Shown piece after piece: positions 13,033 through 22,233 of a DNA stretch of 64,000 nt (position 1 is its first letter; each line of letters starts with the position of its first letter). A program made the translations under genes and the position numbers. Under the pieces are notes generated by a model that was given only the letters and a program-made list of their open reading frames with translations, had not been told where the DNA came from and searched no databases. Location of the stretch: positions 1-64,000 of the forward strand of contig NZ_JAFMPP010000019.1 in the NCBI RefSeq assembly GCF_017349315.1. The letters are read 5' to 3'. This DNA is from Jiella flava. Its GTDB lineage: Bacteria > Pseudomonadota > Alphaproteobacteria > Rhizobiales > Rhizobiaceae.

Positions 13033-13428
13033 ATGGACCTCAAACCCGTTGGCGAGACGCCGTCCAATCCCGGTCCGGCCGACTATTTTACTGGACGCGT
13101 TCGCATCGATCCGCTGGCGAGCCCTCCGGAGCCCGCCCGCGTCGCCATGGCCCGGGTGACCTTCGAGCCCGGCGCCCGCACCGCCTGGCACACCCATCCG
13201 CTCGGCCAGACGCTGATCGTTACCGAGGGCTGCGGCTGGGTGCAGAGCGAAGGTCAGGCCCGCCAGACCATTCGGCCGGGCGACGTCGTATGGTTCGCGC
13301 CGGGCGAGAAACACTGGCACGGTGCGACGGCCACCACCGGCATGACCCACATCGCCATTCAGGAGCGCCAGAACGGCAGCCCCGTCGACTGGTTGGAGCA
13401 CGTCTCAGACGCCGATTACGACGGCTGA
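13033..13428 (+). CDS. Small cupin-domain protein
   Basis: A 131-residue single-cupin protein. Motif 1 is [14 protein letters not shown] and motif 2 is [16 protein letters not shown], giving the usual three-His metal site. It resembles the group annotated as (R)-mandelonitrile-lyase-like or carboxymuconolactone-decarboxylase-associated cupins, with no specific reaction assignable. The start is ATG 13033 because GAGGAG (13020-13025) lies 7 bases upstream; ATG 13018 lacks a site. It is divergent from the SMP-30 gene with ~146 bp between them. Confidence 0.85.
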   Translation: MDLKPVGETPSNPGPADYFTGRVRIDPLASPPEPARVAMARVTFEPGARTAWHTHPLGQTLIVTEGCGWVQSEGQARQTIRPGDVVWFAPGEKHWHGATATTGMTHIAIQERQNGSPVDWLEHVSDADYDG

Positions 13429-13450
13429 GCCGGTCGATCGGCCGCCTTGA

Positions 13451-13483
13451 GCGGAATGCGATAAACTGGAATCGCCATTCCGC
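13451..13483. repeat. Inverted repeat in intergenic region
   Basis: GCGGAATG (13451-13458) and CATTCCGC (13476-13483) form an 8-bp stem with a 17-base loop, 22 bp after the cupin stop. There is no T-run directly after, so it is not a classical terminator. It belongs to a 519-bp gene-free stretch (13429-13947) that also holds the hairpin element at 13555-13612. Confidence 0.5.
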
Positions 13484-13554
13484 TGTAAGCCATTGTTTTG
13501 GCGCATGATGTGACTCGAAAAGTCATGCAATTTTTCGGCACCATGCTTTAGTGC

Positions 13555-13612
13555 GCCCTGCGTCCTATCGGACGCAGACAGGTCGCTCGAACCCTTGGAA
13601 TCGACGCATCGT
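13555..13612. repeat. Dispersed intergenic hairpin element, copy 1
   Basis: The core is TGCGTCC-TATC-GGACGCA (13559-13576), followed 27 nt later by GACGCATC. The same architecture, with the same stem, a 4-nt loop and the same 27-nt spacing to GACGCATC, recurs at 45293-45344. The flanks carry ATGATGTGACTCGAAAAGTCATGCAATTT-like text seen in rhizobial intergenic repeats. It is likely a non-coding dispersed repeat. Confidence 0.65.
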
Positions 13613-13947
13613 GCTTTGCCGAAAATCGATTCCGATTGTCGGGCCGATGCTGTAGGGAGGCGCCGGTCTCAAGCCGAAAACGGCCGTGCGCAGCTTCTGC
13701 CGTTGTCCTGGATCCTCGGGCCGGAGCCCGAGGATGACGGCTGAGAGGGGCAGAGGTGTGTATTCAGGCGAGCGTCGCGCGGATGAAACCCGCAGACGGG
13801 CGAAATGGAGTGGCCTCGAGACCGTGGAGATCGCTTTCGGATTTGACCCTCCGGTGCTTCCAACGGAGGCGGGCCGATGAGGTCGACGCCAATGCATGAA
13901 ACATCGCGGCAACTCAGCGACATCTCACACAGGTGATGTCATGTCCG

Positions 13948-15141
13948 TCAGGCCGCTTTGAGAAACGTCTTCAGATTGTGAGAGGGATCGGCCAATGCAT
14001 CGGGGTCCAGCGGGGCATTCTTCTCGATCAGCTTCTCGAAGAGCTTGATATCCTTGGCGACGGTGTTGCCCGGCCCGATCCCAGCGGCGGCAACGAGCTT
14101 TCCGGCCGTATCGCACTGGAAGACAATATGCGTGTCGCCGGCAGCGCCTGCGCCACGCGAGCGCGTCTGGAACCGCGGGTCGAAGAGGCCGGCAACCTGC
14201 AGGGTCAAATCATATTGGTCGGACCAGAACCAAGGCACCTTCTCGTAAGGTGCCAATGTCCCCATCATTGCCTCCGCGACGTGGGTGCCCTGATCCTGCG
14301 CGGCCTTCCAGCTCTCAAGCCGGACCGGTGTGCCGCGCCAGGGGAAGCGGCAGCAATCGCCGGCGGCATAGACGTCCTTGGCCGAGGCCTGGAAACTGCC
14401 GTCGACGACGATGCCATTCTCGACGTCGAGCCCTGCGTCCTCTGCCAGCGCGGTGTTCGGCAGGGCGCCGACGCCTGCGATCACCTTGTCGAAGCAGAAT
14501 TCGCGCCCGTCCGACAGCGTCACGCCCGTCGCGCGCACCGTTTCGACGCCCGTTCCGGTGAGGAGCGTGACACCCTCGGCCGCGTGGCGCTCATGCACGA
14601 GCCGGGCGATCTCCTCCGGCACGGCGCGGCCGAGAATGCGCGGACCGGCCTCGATCACCGTGACATCCGCGCCGGCCTTGACCGCGGTCGCCGCGAGCTC
14701 CAGCCCGATGAAGCCGCCGCCGACGATGCCGATCGTCGCGGCCGGCTCAACATGGCGCATGATCGTCTCGGCATCCTCGTGGGTGCGAAGGGTCAGGCAA
14801 TCGTCCATGCCGGGGAAGAGCCGCGCGCGGGCGCCGGTCGCGATCAGCAGCTTGCCGTAAGAATGGCTCGCCCCTTCTTCGAGCGTCACCGTCTTCGCCC
14901 TGGTGTCGATCGCCCTCACCGTCACGCCAAGGCGCAGGTCGATCTGCGCCTCCTCGAAGGCCTCGCGGGCCGCGATCGGCTTGTGTTCCGGCGCTTTCGC
15001 CTTGGACAGCGGCGGGCGTTCGTACGGCACCATTGTCTCCGCGCCGAAAAGCACGATCCGGCCTTCGAAGCCAAGCTTGCGCAGGGTGAAGGCGGCGCGT
15101 ACGCCGCATTCTCCCGCGCCGATGATCACGATGTCGTCCAT
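13948..15141 (-). CDS. FAD-dependent ferredoxin reductase, MocF-like
   Basis: A 397-residue oxidoreductase of the rubredoxin/ferredoxin reductase family. It has an N-terminal FAD site GAGECG (residues 8-13), the FAD-contact VPYERPPLSK, a second Rossmann motif GGGFIGLELAATA for NAD(P)H, and the late YAAGDCCRF motif. It should pass electrons from NAD(P)H to the Rieske ferredoxin encoded next upstream (15353-15667), which feeds the desaturase-like hydroxylase. This triad matches rhizopine demethylase MocDEF of rhizobia. The start is ATG 15141; a TTG at 15150 is the only longer alternative. Naming as mocF rests on context. Confidence 0.82.
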   Translation of the reverse strand: MDDIVIIGAGECGVRAAFTLRKLGFEGRIVLFGAETMVPYERPPLSKAKAPEHKPIAAREAFEEAQIDLRLGVTVRAIDTRAKTVTLEEGASHSYGKLLIATGARARLFPGMDDCLTLRTHEDAETIMRHVEPAATIGIVGGGFIGLELAATAVKAGADVTVIEAGPRILGRAVPEEIARLVHERHAAEGVTLLTGTGVETVRATGVTLSDGREFCFDKVIAGVGALPNTALAEDAGLDVENGIVVDGSFQASAKDVYAAGDCCRFPWRGTPVRLESWKAAQDQGTHVAEAMMGTLAPYEKVPWFWSDQYDLTLQVAGLFDPRFQTRSRGAGAAGDTHIVFQCDTAGKLVAAAGIGPGNTVAKDIKLFEKLIEKNAPLDPDALADPSHNLKTFLKAA

Positions 15142-15352
15142 GGGATTCAATCTCAGATAAATTAGATCGCGATGATGTCACCGGCCACACTGACGGCCAC
15201 ACGCAGCGTCTGCCTGCAGACATCGATCGAATTTGACGCCAAGGATGCGGCAGACCCTTGTTTCGACGAGATTTATCCTCGTCATCGATTGCTGCGCTCT
15301 CACTCAGGCAGCGACGGATCGCCGCCTGAATGAGTTGTATCTTGATCCAGCC

Positions 15353-15667
15353 TTACCCCAAATCGATCAGAACTCGACCGCCCTCGACCTTCGCCGGGTA
15401 GGTCTTGAGATCGACGCAAACCGGGGCACCGAGCGCCTCGCCGGTCCGGTAATCGAAGCGGCCGTTATGCTTCGGGCACTCGATCACTTCGTCCATCACG
15501 AGACCGTCGGCAAGGTGGATCTGCTCATGGGTGCAAAGCCCGTCCGTCGCGAAGTAGGCATCGTCCGGCGAGCGATAAACGGCGAAGGTGCGACCGTCGT
15601 GATCGAAGCGAATGACATCTTCCTCCTCGATCTCTCCCTCGGCACAGACTTCGATCCAATTGGCCAT
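15353..15667 (-). CDS. Rieske [2Fe-2S] ferredoxin, MocE-like
   Basis: A 104-residue soluble Rieske ferredoxin. The cluster ligands are C45-T-H47 and C64-P-K-H67. The start is ATG 15667, preceded by GGAGGAG; an ATG three codons upstream would be too close to that site. It lies between the hydroxylase gene (47 bp away) and the reductase gene (211 bp away) on the same strand and is the electron carrier between them. MocE of rhizopine catabolism has the same size and order of neighbours. Nitrite-reductase small subunits share the fold but not this context. Confidence 0.87.
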   Translation of the reverse strand: MANWIEVCAEGEIEEEDVIRFDHDGRTFAVYRSPDDAYFATDGLCTHEQIHLADGLVMDEVIECPKHNGRFDYRTGEALGAPVCVDLKTYPAKVEGGRVLIDLG

Positions 15668-15714
15668 GACGATCATTCTCCTCCATATTTCGGCATGTTG
15701 TTCAGTAATGGCGT

Positions 15715-16866
15715 TTACGCGGCTTTGGCACGCAAACCTGGCTCGACTTCGTGAAACTCGCCGCGATAGGGCTTGGCTGTCGCGGGCAATTCGCGCTTCA
15801 GAAAATAATCCTCGTTCTTCATCTGGCGACGCACTGCCGGCCACATCTCACGATAACCGTCAAAGATCGACGTGTTCGCCCGGGGCAAGTCGTGCTTGAT
15901 CAAAGCATGAAGTCGGGGAAGGGCGTGGTAAGGAACCATCGGGAACATATGATGCTCCACGTGGTAATTCATGTTCCAGTAGATGAACCGGCTGACCGGA
16001 TTCATATAGACCGTACGGCTGTTCAGCCGGTGGTCGATCACGTCTTCGGCAAGGCCGCCATGCTGCAAGAGACCCGTCATGACCCCGTGCCACGCACCGT
16101 ACATTCTCGGCAAGCCGACGAGCAAAAGGGGCAGGAATGACTGGGTCGCGATCGCAAGGGCGACGGTTGCGGCATAAATGGCGAACCAGATGCGGGCGAT
16201 CTTGATCGCGCGAGACCATTCCATCTCCGGGACGAAGGTTTTTTCCTCTTCACTCAGGCCGCCGAACGTGTTGACCACCATCGATTTCAAACCGTGCCAG
16301 GTGTCGAGAATGCCGACGAAGTTCAGCGCGACTTTCATCGCCTCGACCGGCCGCATGAAAACGATCTCCGGATCGCGCCCGACGATCACTGTATCAGTAT
16401 GGTGGCGGGTATGGCTCCATCGCCAGACAACCGGGTTGCGGATCATCATGAACGAAGCGATCTGGTAGACCCAATCGTTCATCCAACGGGTCTTGAAGGC
16501 CGTCCCGTGGCCGCACTCATGCCAGCGGCTGTCCGACGCGGACCCGTAGAGTGTCCCGTATGCCAGGAAGAACGGGATCGACCAAAGCGAGGGATAGAGC
16601 CAAGCCGCAATTCCTGCGAAAGCGACCATGGACCCGATCCAAATCGCCGTATCCCGGATCGCGGGCCCATCTTCGCGCTTCATCAGTTCCTTCATCTGCT
16701 TGCGCGGAACGTCACTGTGGTACCACTGCGCCGATGCAAGACCGATTTCGACAGCCTGCTGCCCCTCCTCTCCGACCAAGCTGTAGTCGCGACGCGTGGA
16801 GCGGCGGGGGCGAAGCGGAACGGCGTCCAAGGCACCGGCCTCTGGTGAATCTGCGATAAGAGACAT
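15715..16866 (-). CDS. Fatty-acid-desaturase-like di-iron hydroxylase, MocD-like
   Basis: A 383-residue integral-membrane di-iron enzyme. The three histidine boxes are HECGH (116-120), HTRHH (152-156) and HVEHH (302-306), with hydrophobic segments at ~73-105 and ~225-255. Members hydroxylate or desaturate lipids, but MocD of rhizobia uses this fold with MocE/MocF to O-demethylate the rhizopine 3-O-methyl-scyllo-inosamine. The adjoining Rieske ferredoxin, reductase and sugar-type importer favour that reading. The start ATG 16866 has GAGGAGG upstream. It is divergent from the LacI regulator, with a palindromic operator between. Substrate specificity is inferred. Confidence 0.82.
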   Translation of the reverse strand: MSLIADSPEAGALDAVPLRPRRSTRRDYSLVGEEGQQAVEIGLASAQWYHSDVPRKQMKELMKREDGPAIRDTAIWIGSMVAFAGIAAWLYPSLWSIPFFLAYGTLYGSASDSRWHECGHGTAFKTRWMNDWVYQIASFMMIRNPVVWRWSHTRHHTDTVIVGRDPEIVFMRPVEAMKVALNFVGILDTWHGLKSMVVNTFGGLSEEEKTFVPEMEWSRAIKIARIWFAIYAATVALAIATQSFLPLLLVGLPRMYGAWHGVMTGLLQHGGLAEDVIDHRLNSRTVYMNPVSRFIYWNMNYHVEHHMFPMVPYHALPRLHALIKHDLPRANTSIFDGYREMWPAVRRQMKNEDYFLKRELPATAKPYRGEFHEVEPGLRAKAA

Positions 16867-16931
16867 GCGCGAACCTCCTCAAATCTATCGGAAATAGAAT
16901 AGGTGCAGAGCACCAATCACCTCAAGCGCAT

Positions 16932-16948
16932 TGATAGATAATCTATCA
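16932..16948. promoter_or_regulatory. Operator palindrome between mocD-like and lacI-like genes
   Basis: TGATAGAT-A-ATCTATCA is a perfect 17-bp palindrome in the 125-bp divergent region. A related half site, ATCTATCG, lies at 16883-16890, close to the hydroxylase start. The octamer TGATAGAT recurs at 22244-22251 ahead of the transporter operon. It is a probable binding site of the adjacent LacI-type regulator. Confidence 0.6.
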
Positions 16949-16991
16949 TTTCCATCATTTTCAAATCGCGAAAAGGTGGCTAAAACGTCAA

Positions 16992-18056
16992 ATGCTTCAT
17001 CGTCTGATCTCCTCATGGACCGCAATGGTGAACCGACCAACGATCTCCGATCTCGCCCGCCAAGCCGGCGTCAGTGTTGCCACCGTCGACCGCGTCCTGA
17101 ACGGTCGGGCGCGTGTTCGCGAAGAGACCACACGACGGGTCTACGAAGCCGCGACGGCGATTGGCTATCATGGCGCCTCGCTTGTTCGTCAACGCATTAT
17201 GGCGGACGTCAAGCCGGTGACCCTCGGCTTTGTCCTTCTGAAACGGAACGAGCTTTTCTACAATCGTTTCGCGCGCGAACTCGAGACGGCCATCGAAGCA
17301 ATCGAGAGCGTCCGTGGAACCATTCGGATCGCGTTCGTCGACGAGCAAAAACCCGAGGCATTCGCTGACGCGTTGGAGGGACTGGGGACGCGTTGCGACG
17401 CTGTCGCCGCAACCGCCATCGACTGCCCACAGGTGACGCGTACCGCAGCCCGGCTGCGCGAAAAAGGCGTGCCAGTCTACGCGCTGCTTTCGGATTTCGC
17501 GCAAGGAATCCGCGAGTCTTACGTCGGATTGAACAACATCAAGGCCGGTCGAACCGCAGCTTGGATGATCTCGAGAACGGCGGCTCAGCCCGGACCTGTC
17601 GCGTTCTTTCTTGCTAGTCATCGGTGGCATGGACATCAATTGCGAGAGACTGGCTTTCGGGCGTATTTCCGCGAGAGAGCACCGCAGTTCGAGATTCTCG
17701 ACACCGTTTTCGATCTCGACACCGTCGACGTGACGCGTGAAGCGACCCTGTCACTGATGGCACGCAAGCCCGATCTGGCGGGCATTTACGTCGCCGGTGG
17801 GGGGACGGAAGGCGCGATAGCGGCGTTACGCGAGACCACCTTGAACCCACTGCCGAGCGTCGTCGTCAACGAATTGACCGAAGCCTCGGTCGCGGCATTG
17901 GAAGACGGCGTTCTGACCACAGTCATCGGGACGCCGCTTCGCGCCCTGAGTACGGCATTGGTCGAACGCATGGTCGCATCGCTGGATGTCGGCCACTCCG
18001 CGATCCCAGGGCAGTATTTTCTGCCATTCGACCTTCATGTTCCTGAAAGCATTTAA
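16992..18056 (+). CDS. LacI-family transcriptional regulator
   Basis: A 354-residue regulator with an N-terminal LacI helix-turn-helix (TISDLARQAGVSVATVDRVL, residues 17-36) and a periplasmic-binding-protein-like effector domain. The VATVDRVLN variant of the recognition helix is typical of regulators of inositol and sugar-derivative uptake in rhizobia. ATG 16992 is used because AAGGTGG lies about 11 bases upstream; ATG 17025 (343 residues, beginning MVNRPTISD) is an equally familiar start without a clear site. It is divergent from the hydroxylase gene and flanked on the other side by the ABC transporter, so it probably senses the transported compound. Confidence 0.88.
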   Translation: MLHRLISSWTAMVNRPTISDLARQAGVSVATVDRVLNGRARVREETTRRVYEAATAIGYHGASLVRQRIMADVKPVTLGFVLLKRNELFYNRFARELETAIEAIESVRGTIRIAFVDEQKPEAFADALEGLGTRCDAVAATAIDCPQVTRTAARLREKGVPVYALLSDFAQGIRESYVGLNNIKAGRTAAWMISRTAAQPGPVAFFLASHRWHGHQLRETGFRAYFRERAPQFEILDTVFDLDTVDVTREATLSLMARKPDLAGIYVAGGGTEGAIAALRETTLNPLPSVVVNELTEASVAALEDGVLTTVIGTPLRALSTALVERMVASLDVGHSAIPGQYFLPFDLHVPESI

Positions 18057-18078
18057 GACCTGAGGTGCTCGTGCCCAC

Positions 18079-18125
18079 GATGGCTCCGTCTGCTGACTGA
18101 AGGAGCGGAGCCATCGGCAATTTTT
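18079..18125 (+). terminator. Rho-independent terminator after the lacI-like gene
   Basis: GATGGCTCCG (18079-18088) pairs with CGGAGCCATC (18106-18115), and TTTTT follows at 18121-18125. It lies between the convergent regulator and ABC-transporter genes. Confidence 0.75.
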
Positions 18126-18151
18126 GGGCGGTTCACCTTCGGATCGGTGCT

Positions 18152-18985
18152 TCAAATATAGCTGGCGTTCTCATGAACGCCGCTGTCGGCAACACCGGTG
18201 ATCATGGAGACGACCTCATTGCCTGTCGTCTTGTCGGCCTCGAGCATGCCAGCGATCTCACCGCGCCTGAACACCCAGATCTTATCGACGAGATTGAACA
18301 CCTGCCGCAGATTGTGGCTGACCAGAATGAGCGGAATCCGCTTCTGCTTCAACCGACGGATGATATTCTCGACTTGCGTCGTCTCCTGAACGCCCAGTGC
18401 CGCGGTCGGCTCATCCATGAGAATGAGCTTCGAGGCAAACGAGGCCGCCCTCGAAATGGCCACGCATTGGCGTTGTCCGCCGGACATATGGCGCAGCGAA
18501 CTGGAGAGGTTGGGGATTTTGACCCCCGTCGTTTCCAAGGCCGCGATCGAACGCTCCCGCATCTTCTTCTCGTTGACGAAGGCGAATGGCCCGAGCCAGG
18601 GAAGGATCTTCTCCTCGCGGCCGAGGAAGATGTTCGACGGAACGTCGAGGTCGTCGGCGAGAGCCAGGTTCTGGAACACCGCTTCGATTCCGGTCTGACG
18701 GGCATCGACCGGACTCTCGAACTTCACCGGTTTGCCGTCGAACAGGATCTCTCCCGACGTCGGTACTTCGACACCGGTGATCTGGCGGACGAAGGTCGAC
18801 TTGCCGGCCCCGTTGTCGCCGACGATCGCCACGTGCTCGCCCTCGTGGAGCACGAAGTTGGCATCGCTCAGCGCACGGACGCCGCCGTAGTGCTTCGTCA
18901 GGCCTCGGGTTTCCAGCACCACGCGGCCGCTGCCGGTGTTCAGAGGGCGTTCCGGGCTATTGGTCTTGGCAATGTCAGCTTGCAC
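18152..18985 (-). CDS. Sugar-type ABC transporter ATP-binding protein
   Basis: A 277-residue protein with a single ATPase domain. It has Walker A GDNGAGKST, signature MSGGQRQ, Walker B LILMDEP and switch His in LVSHN. Single-domain ATPases of this class pair with one permease and one ribose/rhizopine-type binding protein. GTG 18985 is preferred because AAGGAG lies 8 bases upstream; GTG 18994, which overlaps the permease stop as GTGA, sits directly on that site. It is the last gene of an operon with the permease, binding protein and isomerase. Confidence 0.88.
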   Translation of the reverse strand: MQADIAKTNSPERPLNTGSGRVVLETRGLTKHYGGVRALSDANFVLHEGEHVAIVGDNGAGKSTFVRQITGVEVPTSGEILFDGKPVKFESPVDARQTGIEAVFQNLALADDLDVPSNIFLGREEKILPWLGPFAFVNEKKMRERSIAALETTGVKIPNLSSSLRHMSGGQRQCVAISRAASFASKLILMDEPTAALGVQETTQVENIIRRLKQKRIPLILVSHNLRQVFNLVDKIWVFRRGEIAGMLEADKTTGNEVVSMITGVADSGVHENASYI

Positions 18986-18990
18986 GGCGC

Positions 18991-20061
18991 TCACTCCTTA
19001 TCGATCATTTTGGCGCGCGAGCGCTGGCGATAGATGTCCGCGACCACAGCGGCGACGATGATGACGCCCTTGATCATCTCCTGGTAATAGGCATCGAGCC
19101 GCAGGAAGGTGAAACCGGAAAGGATCACGCCAAAGATCAAAGCGCCCAGGACCGTGCCCGGAACGGATCCCCGGCCACCCGACAGCGAAACACCGCCGAT
19201 GACCGCCATCGCGATCGCATCGAGTTCGTACATGTTGCCGAAGCTCGCCTGCGCGGTCAGATTGCGGGAAGAGATCACGACGGCTGCAAGCGCGGCAAGC
19301 ATGCCGGCGATCGCATAGACGAGGACGAGATGCCGTTCCACGTTGATGCCGCTCATGCGCGCACCCTGCTCATTTGAGCCGATCGCGTAGGTGTGCTTGC
19401 CGTAGACGGTATAGCGCAGCGCGACATGAAACACGATCGCGACGGCCAGGAAGATCAGAACCGGATTCATTCCATCGCCGATCGCGGCGTAAGAGTCGGT
19501 CGGAAAGGAAACGGGCTGGCCGCGCGTGTACCATTTCGCGACACCACGCGCGAAGACCATCATGCCGAGTGTCGCGATGAAGGGGGGTATTTTGGTATAT
19601 GCGATCAAGGCGCCATTGACGACACCCGCCAGGATTCCGCACCCCAACCCGATGGCGATTGGGACGATGACCGGAAGATCCGTCAGGCTTGGGTAAACGG
19701 CCCGCGCATAAGTCGATGCCTGTGCGAAGCTCATCGCGATCATCGCCGTTGCGCCGACGAGGGAGCCCGACGAGAGGTCGATGCCGCCGGTGATGATGAC
19801 CTGGGTCACGCCGACGGCGATGATGCCGACGACGGAGACCTGAAGGATCATGATGGAAAGCCGCTGAGTGTTGAACAGGAAGCTTTCGCCCTGCACGATC
19901 CAGCCGAGAATCTCGAAGATCAGCGCGATCGCAACGAGCCCTATAAGGACGTTCATTTCCTGAGGTCGCGAAACGGATTTGCGCGCCGGCTGCGACCGCT
20001 TATCGGTTGAAAGGCCGGCCGTCGTCTGCGGCGAACTTGAAATTTCGGTATTCGATGACAT
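18991..20061 (-). CDS. Sugar-type ABC transporter permease (RbsC-like)
   Basis: A 356-residue inner-membrane permease of the ribose/xylose branched family. It has an N-terminal cytoplasmic tail of ~45 residues and about ten membrane segments, with conserved VIITGGIDLSSGSLVG and AVIGGVSLSGGRGSVPGT motifs. ATG 20061 has GGAGGAA upstream; the open frame runs ten codons longer from a CTG. The stop overlaps the start region of the ATPase gene. With the binding protein and ATPase it forms a complete importer next to the MocDEF-like genes. Confidence 0.9.
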   Translation of the reverse strand: MSSNTEISSSPQTTAGLSTDKRSQPARKSVSRPQEMNVLIGLVAIALIFEILGWIVQGESFLFNTQRLSIMILQVSVVGIIAVGVTQVIITGGIDLSSGSLVGATAMIAMSFAQASTYARAVYPSLTDLPVIVPIAIGLGCGILAGVVNGALIAYTKIPPFIATLGMMVFARGVAKWYTRGQPVSFPTDSYAAIGDGMNPVLIFLAVAIVFHVALRYTVYGKHTYAIGSNEQGARMSGINVERHLVLVYAIAGMLAALAAVVISSRNLTAQASFGNMYELDAIAMAVIGGVSLSGGRGSVPGTVLGALIFGVILSGFTFLRLDAYYQEMIKGVIIVAAVVADIYRQRSRAKMIDKE

Positions 20062-20243
20062 CGTTTCGGGTTCCTCCCGGAGGATCTGCAACGAGGGGCG
20101 CGATCGTCAGGGACGCAAGCGTCGCCGCCTCATGTGGGAACGCAGTCTTGATCGCAGATCACGGACTTGGACGGCCCGCCGATCCATTCATGATGACGGT
20201 CCGGCGGCGGCTAATGTCACGCCGCTGCCGAACCGATTCGAAG

Positions 20244-21188
20244 TCAGTTCTTCGTCTGAAACTTGGCGACGTTCGCCGGGGTCACCAGCTGGAAGGGGAT
20301 GTAGACCTTCTGATCGACATGCTCGCCTTTGGCCAGCTTCAACGCCGCGTCGATCGAGGCTTTTCCCTGTCCCGCCGCGTTTTGAAAGACGGTGACGTCG
20401 AGGTCGCCGGCTTCCATTGCGGCAAGAGCGTCCTGCGTGGCGTCGATACCACCGACGATGACCTTCTTCATATCCATGCCAGCCGACTTCATCGCCTGGA
20501 TGGCGCCGATTGCCATCTCGTCATTGTTCGAAATCACGGCATCGAACGGCGTGCTCGTGGACAGCCAATTCTGCATCAGACTTTGCGCCTGGTCACGCGA
20601 CCAATTGGCGGTCTGCTGGTCGATGATTTTGAGGGTAACGCCGCAGTCGCCAGACTTCATCACGTCATGGATATCTTGGGTGCGCTGGCGTGCCGCCTGA
20701 TTGGAAAGCTCGCCCATGATCACATAGATATTGGCTTCGCTCTTGCCCTCTTGCTTCAGCAGACGACAGACTTCCTTCGTCTCGAGCGTTCCAGACTCTT
20801 TCTCGTCGGATGCGACGAAAGCCTGATTGTCGGGCAAACTGTCCACGTTCACCGGCTGACGATTGACGTAGACGAGGGGGATGCCCGCGCGTTCCGCCTC
20901 CTTCGTCATCGCTTGTGTGGCGTCGGTGTCGACCGGATTGACGACGATGGCATTAACGCCGGAAGCGACAAAGTTCTGGATCTGATTGAGCTGCTTTCCG
21001 ACGTCGTTCTGCGCATCTTCGATCTGCAGATCGACTCCCTTGAGGGTTTTCACGTAATCCTGCATCCCGTTCCGGAGAACGGTGAGGAAGTTGTCGTCGA
21101 ACTTCGCCATCGAGACTGCGACCGTCTCAGCCATAGCGGTGGTCGTCATCATGGCTGCAAGAGCAGCTGCGAGAAGAGCCTTTTTCAT
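20244..21188 (-). CDS. Periplasmic sugar-binding protein, MocB-like
   Basis: A 314-residue substrate-binding protein of the ribose/rhizopine class. It has a Sec signal peptide with likely cleavage after AMA at residue 20, then a two-lobed fold (VSMAKFDDNFLTVLRNGM, VASGVNAIVVNPVDTDAT, ISNNDEMAIGAIQAMKSAGM, VGGIDATQDAL). The rhizopine-binding protein MocB belongs to this class, but the myo-inositol binder IbpA is similar, so the ligand is only suggested by context. It is in one operon with the isomerase upstream (140 bp) and the permease downstream (~180 bp). Confidence 0.85.
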   Translation of the reverse strand: MKKALLAAALAAMMTTTAMAETVAVSMAKFDDNFLTVLRNGMQDYVKTLKGVDLQIEDAQNDVGKQLNQIQNFVASGVNAIVVNPVDTDATQAMTKEAERAGIPLVYVNRQPVNVDSLPDNQAFVASDEKESGTLETKEVCRLLKQEGKSEANIYVIMGELSNQAARQRTQDIHDVMKSGDCGVTLKIIDQQTANWSRDQAQSLMQNWLSTSTPFDAVISNNDEMAIGAIQAMKSAGMDMKKVIVGGIDATQDALAAMEAGDLDVTVFQNAAGQGKASIDAALKLAKGEHVDQKVYIPFQLVTPANVAKFQTKN

Positions 21189-21327
21189 TCATTTCCTCCG
21201 CTTTGGGTATCCGGCCGTACCCGTAAAACAAACCGGAATTCAGTGCCGCTCGCCATTGCGGCGCTTCGCCGATCGACGGTCCTCCCAGACCGCTGTGCTC
21301 GATCGCGACATAAGGGGAATTGAGAGT

Positions 21328-22152
21328 TTAAACCGACTGCCGCTGCAAGCCCTCATTGATAAATTCGATAGAATATTCGATCGCCCCTTGAAGGTCGGAA
21401 AGTTCGTGAACCTCCCGCGCGAACGGTTCGAACGAATACAAGCCCTGATATCCCGCCCGGTCGAGAGCGACGATCTGCTCGACATTGCCCAGCCGGTCCG
21501 TCGCGTCGACAAGAACGCGGTGCTCGTCTTTCATGTCTGCGACAGCGAGAGAGGGATCTGTCACACCTGATATGTGCACGAGGCCCGTCTGTTCGGGAAA
21601 GATCGCCGTTTCGCCGGCCAGATGATGGTGGAACGTATCATGCACGAGCTTGAAGACCTCGCGCCCAGCCGTCGCCTCGATCCCGGCGACAGCTTCGCTC
21701 TTCAAACGAAGCGAACAGCACTCGAAACCGAGCGGCTCGACGAGACCGATCAAGCCTCGCGCTTGAAGGATCGGCGCAAGCCCGGCGAGGGCTTCTTTCA
21801 AATTCGGCAGTCTCTCCGATTCCTCGACACCGGTCCCATCATTCTTCGGAACGAGAACGAGGGCTTGCGCCCCACACGCCTGGGCATAGTCGGCAAGCTC
21901 GATCGCTTCGGCCTCTCGTGCCGGCGACCAGGCGTTGAAGCGCTGCAACGCATTGATCGAAACGATCCGCACCCGTGCCGCAGAGGCCAACGCCTTGATC
22001 CTGTCGGGGAAGGTCCCGTCCAGGATCGCATTGCCTTCCAAATCGTTTCGAATTTCGACGGCCTCAATGCCGGTTTTTGTGGCAAGGGCGAAAAAGTCTT
22101 CAGGGCCGAGCTTTGGCGCTGTCATGTGATTCAAAGCGAAGATAATTGGCAC
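21328..22152 (-). CDS. Xylose-isomerase-like TIM-barrel protein, MocC/IolE-like
   Basis: A 274-residue sugar-phosphate isomerase/epimerase-type TIM barrel. Likely metal and substrate residues lie in EPLGFECCSLRLKS (Glu), KLVHDTFHHHLAG (Asp/His) and YSFEPFAREVHEL (Glu). MocC of the rhizopine pathway and inosose dehydratase IolE belong to this superfamily. GTG 22152 is chosen because AGCAGG precedes it and the residues before it are not family-like; the frame remains open to 22215. It is the first gene of the transporter operon, and the palindrome at 22234-22249 lies in its promoter region. Confidence 0.8.
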   Translation of the reverse strand: MPIIFALNHMTAPKLGPEDFFALATKTGIEAVEIRNDLEGNAILDGTFPDRIKALASAARVRIVSINALQRFNAWSPAREAEAIELADYAQACGAQALVLVPKNDGTGVEESERLPNLKEALAGLAPILQARGLIGLVEPLGFECCSLRLKSEAVAGIEATAGREVFKLVHDTFHHHLAGETAIFPEQTGLVHISGVTDPSLAVADMKDEHRVLVDATDRLGNVEQIVALDRAGYQGLYSFEPFAREVHELSDLQGAIEYSIEFINEGLQRQSV

Positions 22153-22233
22153 AGCTGACCTGCTGAATGAACACTTGTAGCGGCAATAGTTGCCATCTCG
22201 TTTGTGCTTGCACAATCATATCCTGCCTCGATC